From contig CAMPET010000140.1 in assembly GCA_946803715.1 (NCBI GenBank), positions 1-14,011 on the forward strand: DNA of 14,011 nucleotides, given 5' to 3'. Positions 1-8,500 of the stretch are shown here, piece by piece. The notes under the pieces are model-generated. The model had not been told where the DNA came from. It was given only the letters and a program-made list of their open reading frames with translations, and did no database searches. Both the position numbers and the translations under genes were made by a program. Origin of the DNA: Beroe ovata (lineage: Eukaryota > Ctenophora > Nuda > Beroida > Beroidae). Numbering within the stretch: the stretch's first letter is position 1; each line of letters opens with the position of its first letter.

Positions 1-860
1 TGGTGCCGTGAGATTTGATCTTGCACAGCAGACAACGTCTAGCCTTAGCGGGAAGGGGGTGTTATTTGTGAGTGACAGAAATCCGAAAAAGGGTCGTAAG
101 ATTTGTAATTGTGTCCATTTTGTCCTTAAATCAGCAAATGTTGAATGCACGTCTAATGCACGTCTAATGCACGTCCAATGCACTCATCATGAGAGTTTGG
201 TATTTTTGTCCATTGTACACCAATGGATACAATAGACACAATTTGTCCATTTTCGATGTCTAATGGACATGTTCAATGGACACAATGGACATCGATCTTG
301 TGCATCTGGGTGGACACAATGGACACATCTACAAATCCGCCCTTGTTGATGGACATCAAACTGGTATTTTAGTCTAATGGTCAAAATGGGCAAACATTGA
401 CCATTGGCCACAATGGACACACATGCACATTGGACAAACTTGATATAGGACGCATTTATTGGATTCATCGTGTCGCCTGAACACAATATGTCTACTGTCT
501 AGTGTTCAAATTACGTACACTGCACATAATTCCTTGTACGTCTAGTGTGTACAATGCGTTTATAGTGCACAATTTGTCCATTAAGCACAACATGTCCATT
601 GGACACAATACGTCTAGTGGACAGAATCTTATCTAATAATAGGCGTATTGAATTCGATAGATATTGAGATTCTAACGGACGTCCAATGACCCTTTTGCCG
701 GTTATGGTAAACCTATGACCAATGATAAACTGAAACATTTTCAACGCCCTGACAACGCGGCTGTCTCAATTTTTCTCATCAGCGCGTTAACAGAACTACA
801 TAAGTCTTGATCTCTCATGAGACTTCCACCCCAATACTCCAACTCAAATCAGAGTGAACA
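1..860. repeat. Intronic low-complexity block of CAATGGACA-type motifs (copy 1)
   Basis: No exon is visible here. The block is filled with short variants of CAATGGACAC and its complement GTGTCCATTG, especially at 200-450 and 560-700. Near 146-183 there is an 11-bp array of CACGTCTAATG-like units. Short open frames here are by-products of stop-poor repeats. On the NPC1 strand this is the intron after exon 19. Confidence 0.7.
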
Positions 861-952
861 TGTTTGTGTACTATGTGTATGTGTGTGCGTGTGTGTGTGT
901 TTGTGTGTTCACACTGGGTGTGTGTCTCTGTATGTGTCTCTGTATGTGTGTA
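861..952. repeat. GT-rich microsatellite (copy 1)
   Basis: Imperfect (GT)n interrupted by GTAT, GCGT and TCTCT units, about 20 bp beyond the donor of the exon at 974-1125 on the minus strand. Confidence 0.85.
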
Positions 953-973
953 TCTAATCGCGTCTGTACAAAC

Positions 974-1125
974 CTATTTGCGAGCATCCTCATCAAATCC
1001 ACTCTGATGAGAACCAGGAATAGACTTGACTGAAGGAAAAAGTTTACGAATAGAGCAATTGTGGCGTTGTAAGCAAAGTTCTGTACTGATGGCATGAAGG
1101 AGAGACATCCCAGGGCAAATGCAAC
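974..1125 (-). CDS. NPC1: Second copy of NPC1 exon 19
   Basis: The same 152-nt exon as 2422-2573, with intact splice sites and frame. Coding differences are mostly third-position. Two conservative changes are visible: FFLQ here against FLLQ, and RMLAN against RMIAN. The pattern suggests both copies have been under protein-level constraint, as two alleles would be. Confidence 0.87.
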
Positions 1126-1262
1126 CTGAATGAGAGAGAGAGAATTTACTGTAATATGAAGTCAATTCTCACTTCATAGGCACTTATTACCATGCATAGT
1201 GGCATGCTTAAATCAATCCGGTGTCAACTTGTCGTCATGAATATGACATGATGACTTCTCAC

Positions 1263-1339
1263 CATCTGACAGAAAGAGCTGAGGATCATAGCGGGGAACA
1301 CATCGTGCATCATTAAACAGATGATCTCTCTCACCTCAC
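1263..1339 (-). CDS. NPC1: Second copy of NPC1 exon 18
   Basis: Same length and same splice sites as the exon at 2711-2787. The protein differs at two residues: REIICLMMHDVF here against [12 protein letters not shown]. The frame is intact. It cannot follow exon 19 in one transcript, because exon 19 leaves phase 2 while this exon needs phase 1. It is therefore an alternative or an allelic copy, not an added exon. Confidence 0.85.
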
Positions 1340-1432
1340 CTACGGTATATCAGGTTAAATTGAACAAAGTTAAACTCAGTTCCTCCATGTTGGCAAGGGG
1401 GGTTGGAACCCCGCTACCAGTTTAAATGCACN

Positions 1433-2290
1433 TGGTGCCGTGAGATTTGATCTTGCACAGCAGACTACGTCTAGCCTAGCGGGAAGGGGGTGTTATTGTG
1501 AGTGACAGAAATCCGAAAAAGGGTCGTGAAATTTGTAATTGTGTCCAAATCCAATGACCATTTTGTCCTTAGATAAGCAAATAAAATAATGCACGTCTAT
1601 GGCAAGTCTAAGGCACGTCTAGTGCACGTCTAGTGCACGTCTAATGGACGTCCAATAGACACTCCACTCATCACGACAATTAGGTATTTTTGTCCACTGT
1701 ACACCAATGGACACAATTTGTCCGTTTTTGATGTCCAATGGACACAATAGACATCGATCTTGTGCATCTTGGTGGACACAATCCGCCCTTGTTGATGGAC
1801 ATCAAACTGGTATTTTAGTCTTATGGTCACAATGGACAAACATTGACCAATGGACACAATGGACACAATGGACACACATGTGCATTACACAAACTTGATA
1901 CATTGCGTATTTTGGATTCATCGTGTCCACTGAACACAATATCTCTACTGTCTGGTTTTCACATTACGTACACTGCACACAATTCCTTGTATGTGTAATG
2001 TGCACAAAGCATTTATTGTACACAATTTGTCCATTTGGCACAACATGATGTCCATTGGACACAATACGTCTATTGAACAGAATCGTATTTGATAGGCGTA
2101 TTGAATTCTAATGGACGTCCAATGGCCCTTTTGCCGGTAATGGTATACCATTACCAGATACCTATGATCATTGTTATTCTGAAACTCCTTGACAACGCGG
2201 CTGTCTCAATTTGTCTCATTTGTATGCGTTAACTGAACTACAAAAGTCTTGATCTCTCATGAGACTAACCACCCCAATACTCAAATCAGA
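1433..2290. repeat. Same CAATGGACA-rich intronic block (copy 2)
   Basis: Counterpart of 1-860. The CACGTCTAATG-like array at about 1590-1660 has more units than in copy 1, and TGGACACAA units at 1850-1880 are also differently expanded. No coding evidence is seen. Confidence 0.7.
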
Positions 2291-2296
2291 GTGAAC

Positions 2297-2405
2297 ATGT
2301 GTGTGTACTGTGTGTATGTGTTTGCGTGTGTGTTTGTGTGTGTGTGTTCACGCTTGGGTGTGTGTGTGTGTGTCTCTGCATGTGTCTATATGTGTGTGTA
2401 TTTTA
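2297..2405. repeat. GT-rich microsatellite (copy 2)
   Basis: Counterpart of the tract at 861-952 with a different length and interruption pattern. It lies just downstream of the exon 19 donor on the NPC1 strand. Confidence 0.85.
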
Positions 2406-2421
2406 TCGTGTCTGTACGAAC

Positions 2422-2573
2422 CTATTTGCGATCATCCTCATCAAATCAACTCTGATGAGAACCAGGAATAGACTTGACTGGAGGAGAAAGTTTACGAATA
2501 GAGCAATGGTGGCGTTGTAAGCAAAGTTCTGTACTGATGGCATGAAGGAGAGACACCCCAGGGCAAAGGCAAC
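2422..2573 (-). CDS. NPC1: NPC1 exon 19 (copy adjacent to exon 18)
   Basis: A 152-nt exon with acceptor CGCATCCAG|GTTGCC and donor AAATAG|GTTCGT, ending in phase 2. [20 protein letters not shown] followed by [20 protein letters not shown] aligns with human [20 protein letters not shown] and onward, the last helices of the sterol-sensing domain. No following exon is recognisable to the left, so the gene continues outside the window. Confidence 0.92.
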
Positions 2574-5500
2574 CTGGATGCGAGAGATAGAATTTACCGT
2601 AATATGAAGTCAATTCTCACTTCATAGGCACTTATTACCATGCATAGTGACATGTTTAAATTAAACCGGTGTCAACTTGTCGTCATGAATATGACATGAT
2701 GACTTCTCACCATCTGGCAGAAAGAGCTGAGGATCATAGCGGGGAACACATCCTGCATCATTAAACAGATGATATCTCTCACCTCACCTACGATACATGA
2801 GGAGGTTATATTGATCAAAGTTAAACTCATTTCCTCCATGTTTGCAGGGGGGTTGGAACCCCGCTACCAGTTTAAATGCACTTCACCTGAATATTCACCT
2901 GCACTCAGTGGCTCTCCTCTCGTGATCTTGTGAGTCAACACGCGTTGTATCCCTTGTACCATGATATACACATTGTCCACTCCCACAGCCAGTATGAGGA
3001 ATGGTATCACCTCTATGACAATGAGTGTGGAGGGCAGCCCTGCGTAGGATGTCACCCCCAGGGCACTAACCACGCTGATCAACACTATCACAACACCTCC
3101 TACTCCAAGCAGAAACTGTGGGGAGATAACACGTGTGTGTGTGTGCGTGTGTGTGTGTACTGTGTGTACTGTGTGTACTGTGTGTACTAAGTGTGCACTG
3201 TGCGTGTGTACTGTGTGTACTGTGTGTGCGTGTGTGTGTACTGTGTGTGTGTGTATGTNTGTGTGTGTGTGTGTGTGTGTGGGTCATGATTGTGGTGAAA
3301 TCTTCAACAAAGGAGTATATTTATTCGACACCAAGATAAAGTTAAAATTGAACATTCGAATGCCAATGAAGGTTGATGACATCTCTATATCTTACTTTTG
3401 AGTGAATGAAGCACCCCTGGAGGTTGCTGGTGTCATAGTCGCCCAGAGTTAGCCCCACATAAACAAACATGAGAATGTAGCTGATGACAATGGTCATGAT
3501 ATCAGCGTTGGATGCCCTGTCTATCTCATCCTAGTGACATGGAATAACTGTTAGCTGGGGCCTGGGGGGCTGTTGAAACCTTACAACGCCCATTTTCCAT
3601 ATCAATGAGCATAGAATAGCATAGAATTTACAACTATTTGCACGGACTTGATAACTGTAATTCCGCTAGTTACCTCCAAAGCCCTGTCCGAAGAGAAGGC
3701 AATGTTGAGATGAGGTCGAGTTTCAATCTGGTGGAGGAGGAACTCCTTCATCAGTGCCTCCCATTGGAGAATTACTGGTAGTTTGTCCTCGGACCCGTCC
3801 AGAGCGAATGTTACCATCAGAGTCGTGGCATCCATGTAGTTCTTCTCAGTGGCATCGTACCCACCTTGGATCAAAGTACAACACTATTCATATCTCAACC
3901 AATAATATGGAATACGTTCTAATTCATGTGATCCAGATAGAAATTCTCAGAGTAGCAAGATTAAACTGCTGAAACCAGTTGCAGCCGTTTGCATAGTAAG
4001 ATAGTACTCAATCATCAATGCTACTATGAAGCCCGTCACTAGCAATATTTCTCACCTAGCACGAAGTGGGTCGATGAGGGTCCCCTAAACGAGGACAGGC
4101 ACTCGGGGAGAGCACTCGCTTCAGAACATAGTTCAATCCTGAGAAGAGCGATGCTAATATGGATCATGGGTTGTGAGTAACTAGAGATTGACTAGTAGCT
4201 ATCGATCGATTGTGTCTCGTTCATGAGTGCGTCAATTTAATACTCTCACATTTTGAATTACCACAAAGAGATCAATATCATATCGGTCCAGGTAATTATG
4301 GCGGATAGATGCACATAAAGGCCTATTGGGGTTTTATTGTGTCATTAAAAGTCCCTGCAATCAATCTTCAGGGATTTCCAGAGAACTGAACAGTCAGCTC
4401 GACAATTCCTCCATTTTGCTGGTCCAGTAATACTGCATATCAGAACTTCACAATTCATTGCAAGCATACGCGCGTCTGAACACGTGTGATGAATTGGGTG
4501 TTATCCACAAGGATAAAGCTGGATCTTACCTCCTGATGGAAGCGTGTGGTTTGTCCAGGAGGGTCCTATCATTGTCAAGCCACTGGAACAGAGACAAGGT
4601 AGCGCAGTCTGCACTGGGATGGGTTCTGTTGAACTCCCCCAGAGGCTTGTAACACAGGTCCGAGTACTGGGAATTGCCGACTGAAGGGATGGGATTAGGT
4701 GGGATCAGGAGCCTCGCGATATATAATAAGCCAATAAGGGCATTGAAGAGGAATAACTGTGGGAATTGGCAGTCTGGAGGAAGTTTGACAAGTGATCACC
4801 ATGATAAGATGGATCATAGGTCAAGATGGGTCGTGAATGTTCGGTTTATGGCTAGGACAAGCGATTAGGGACCTCAGTTAGGACTATAATGTCAGGGTTA
4901 CGGATAGGACTAGGGTTAGGGCCGTAAGCTTGTATAGTGTTTTCTATGAATTATACCTCTAATGGATTGGATGCTTTGGACCATATCAAACACTTCCTTG
5001 AGGATATCGGGGTTGAAAACTCCACCAAATTCCTTGTTACCAAGTCGATATGTAGTCTGGGACTGCTCCTTTACTACAAGCTGGTTAATGGGTAAGCATT
5101 AATAACCCTTAACTTAGCGTTATTAGCAATTATAGCGCAAATCGTGAACTTGTGTTACTGGCAAGGTCACTGATCATGATAAACCAGCTACAGAAGCAAA
5201 TGAAAAAGGATCACAAATAACCAAACAACTGAGTTAGTAGCCCCCCCCCCTTAAGAAATGGAAATGGGTTACAAACATTAACCACATAGTTTGTAGCCCC
5301 CCTCTAATTTGATCTCTCCTGTTGTAGTACCTGACACGTCCTGTACGTTGTACCAAAGAGTGTGTCAAACTCGTGTTTCTGCTGTCTGCTTATACTGCTC
5401 TCAGCTGTCCACAATTCAATGGGGTCGGTGGTTATCCTGAAATTCATGGTGCATTTTGTGTGTAACCTTGCATGTTTTGCCTGGCTTCGCTAGACTTTGC

Positions 5501-8500
5501 TGTCGCGAGCCGCGAAGCGGCGAACGTCAGCGAGTGTTGTTGAGTGTTAGTGCAAATGAGCCACGGTTTTTGCTTTAAGTTCAATATTAGAGAATATTAT
5601 AGACCTTCCGTAAGTACCTAGAGAGTAGCTTTAGGTATGCGGATCACTGGTCACATGAAAATTAGACCCACACGGAAGCTGCAGCAAGTCACTGACCCAA
5701 ACAGGCAAACAAATATCAGCTTTGTCGATTGTCGAATATGAAAGTGGGTCACCAAATATCGCATGTGTCAGTAAATCAACAAAGAGATGCAACACTTTGT
5801 TAAATAATTCTCACCATGCACTTGTAGGATTTTACCCTACCGTCGGCGCCGCGCAATTGTCATTCCGCCTTGCCAGGGATAAAATCCCGCCAGCAAGAGT
5901 AGGGTGAAATCCTACAAACCATGCACAAGTTGTGTCGGTATATCATGTACCCTACCTGAAGTTGTACCATCCGCCACAACACGCTCCAGCCAGGAGGAGG
6001 CATATCACCACCACTTTCACTGGATTGTCGTACACCAAATCGGACCACACTTGACCTATGATTGTATGTGGAACTGAGTTATTATATGCTTTACCCTACT
6101 CTAAATTCATAGCCAAGGGAGGTCCGAAAATTGAAGTTCTAATTGACCTTTTACTCGAGTTAGTTTTTCGACTGAACCGGGAACCCCTACTATTTCTAAT
6201 TCTAGATACTTAGATAGACCCCTCTTCGTGAGTGATGGATCAGCGTGATGGAATTAGCGTGATTTAACTTGAATCGATAAAATAAACCTTAAATAAACGG
6301 GATTAAATTTCAAATTGGTTTCGTGCCAGCATAGTATGGGAATTGTGAATTTATAATGCAAAGATACAATATTCGTTCGCATGAATACTTAGGGCTAAAT
6401 GGAATTCATCTAAATGTGATTAAATTCTATATTGAAGTGGAAAAATTTTCCCAACCCAAAAAATTAGGTATTACCAATTCGAGGCCCCAATTCCAGCCAG
6501 CAGTGATATGCAGGTGTCTCCTCTTCCCCAGCCTCTATCTCTGTGAAAGGAAAGATGTAGGCATAAATTGGAAAACGCCGCGTACTGGCCCGTGGCATAT
6601 ATTTTATGTGGCATGTATCGTAAAATAAGCAGTCAGTAACACTTTCTGTACCGCAAGATGCCGAATGTTATCCACTTTTATTTCTCTCGCGCGAGAAACA
6701 GTGGAAACTATACTATACCTGTGTTTGTATCCGTGTGGTCACAATGTGACGTCACAGCTGTCGTCCCATTACTCTGTTCCATGAGACTGTGGTAACCGTT
6801 ACTCTTGGTTAGTTCGGGTGAACCCATCACTACACCATTATCCGCATAGTAGTCACCATTCACAAACTTGATCTGTTCTGAGTGGGAATGATTAGTCAGA
6901 ATTCATGGTTTAAATTCGGACGATCGTAAAGCACTTTTGTCAATGTATATTTGCCAACTGTAGATGCAATTATTGCATGGTCGATTTGATGACAATATTC
7001 AGAACAATGATAACAAAACAGCTGATATAAAATATTTACTTGTGTTTTCCATATCATCCCCATGATCACGTTGTTTCTTGTGCCGGCAAGTGAGACATGT
7101 AATCCAGAGTATCCACACAACACAGAGTCCAGTTCCGACTGGAATTGTCAAGTACCACAGGTACTGATCACTGTAATTATCAGGTGATTATCAGGTAATC
7201 ATCAGGTAATTATTATAATACCGGGTTCAATCGGTAATACATCGTGTGCAGGAAGTGCCGAAAAACCGTTAACCCTACGAAAAGTCTGATGAAAGTTTCG
7301 CTAGTCTAAATATTCGGAGTCCCACCAAAATCTTTGTCCCTAATTCAATGAAATTGAACACCGGACAAAAAATATAATGAGAGTGTTTCACTAACTTCTC
7401 CGACTGCTCTGTGATAGGACTTGGGCATGCGACTTCCTTGCAGTCATGACACGAGCAGGTTTCACCATTCACACTATCACTGCAATCGTAGATATCCTGC
7501 AAGTGATAACAAGAATTACGCCCGTTATTCCCGACAGGCGGGCGTTATATTTCCACNTGTGTCACAGTTGTGTCATGAGTGTGTCACACTTGTGCCACAC
7601 TTGTGCCACACTTGTGTCACACTTGTGTCATGGATGTGTCACACTTGTGACACAATTGTGTCACACTTGTGTCACACTTGTGTCACATTTGTGTCATGGG
7701 TGTGTCAGCGATATTCGTTCATAGCTAATATCAGGCGTATGTAAGGAAAAGTCACCCACATATATTGTGGAAATGTAGACTACCTCATCAGTGAAGGGGT
7801 CAATGTAGCTGATAGCTGACTCGTCTGTTATCACAAACTCTATCTTGAGCTGCATGTAGGGATTATCACCGAGCTTCAGATAGAATGTTTCCTGTGAGCA
7901 GTCTGCCTCCCCGCACACATAGATAATACCTGTTACAAGGGATAGGATCAGCTGATTAGAATAGTGGATAATGTGAAAATGAGAATTGAGAATATATATA
8001 TATATTCTCAATTCTCATTGTCCAATTTTCACACTAAAGTGTGCAGTGGAATAATAAACAGTGTAAATTGATCAAGGGTTTAGCAACCAGAAAAAGAACA
8101 AACCGTCACACTACACAAGAGCTGGGGCCCTTGTCGAGGGGCAAAACACAAGAAAATGTTTTGAATAATAAGGTACAATTACAACTTGCTCAGCCGTGCG
8201 AAATACATTATTGCACACGGTATCCACGATGCCTATGAGAATTGGGTTCTTGAATGCGCATTGCATGAACCTACTTCACTGCTTGGTAGGTATGCAAAAT
8301 GTGGCCTATGTAAGTGAACAGTGGACACTGGACAGCTAAGTCTAAAACTGACCTATTCCACCGGTGATGGAATCTCTGACATTCTTGCACGCGTCGAATA
8401 TACGTGTTGCAGCTGTTCTGGTAATGAAATACCGTAGTCCGTACGCAATGGTGTCGTTTCCGCTCCGATCCGTGTCTTTTATCTGATGAAGATAATGCAT

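Larger units (their letters stand above)
1..2883. repeat. Tandem ~1.43-1.45 kb duplication with a single N at the junction
   Basis: Positions 1-1431 and 1433-2883 are colinear throughout, with scattered substitutions and short indels. Both begin TGGTGCCGTGAGATTTGATC and both run to GTTTAAATGCAC, four bases short of the 3' end of exon 17. Each contains, in the same order, an intron rich in GGACA/TGTCC motifs, a GT tract and NPC1 exons 19 and 18. The N at 1432 sits exactly at the junction, the signature of two contigs or haplotypes laid end to end. A genuine tandem duplication cannot be excluded. Confidence 0.95.

Noticed and set aside
146-183. CRISPR-like or regularly spaced repeat array
   Set aside because: The 11-bp units are contiguous without spacers, and the DNA is clearly eukaryotic.
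871-1165. Minus-strand frames of 63-75 codons over the exon 19 copy
   Set aside because: One is the real exon read through its donor into the GT tract; the other is a different frame of the same exon. The splice sites and human NPC1 alignment define the true coding part.
2249-3401. Cys/Val- or Thr/His-rich open frames
   Set aside because: They are translations of GT/CA microsatellites, which lack stop codons.
4895-4921. Telomere repeat
   Set aside because: Only one exact AGGGTTAGGG with degenerate neighbours; too short to call an interstitial telomere.
6356-6628. 90-codon plus-strand frame in intron 9
   Set aside because: It has an ATG but no recognised domain, lies antisense in an NPC1 intron, and no splice or promoter context supports it.
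7421-7744. 92-107 codon plus-strand frames rich in CHTCVTLVS
   Set aside because: They read the 11-bp minisatellite; the unit has no stop in these frames, and the peptide repeats follow the DNA unit.
8041-8238. 65-codon plus-strand frame in intron 5
   Set aside because: Short, hydrophilic, without homology or flanking signals; consistent with chance.
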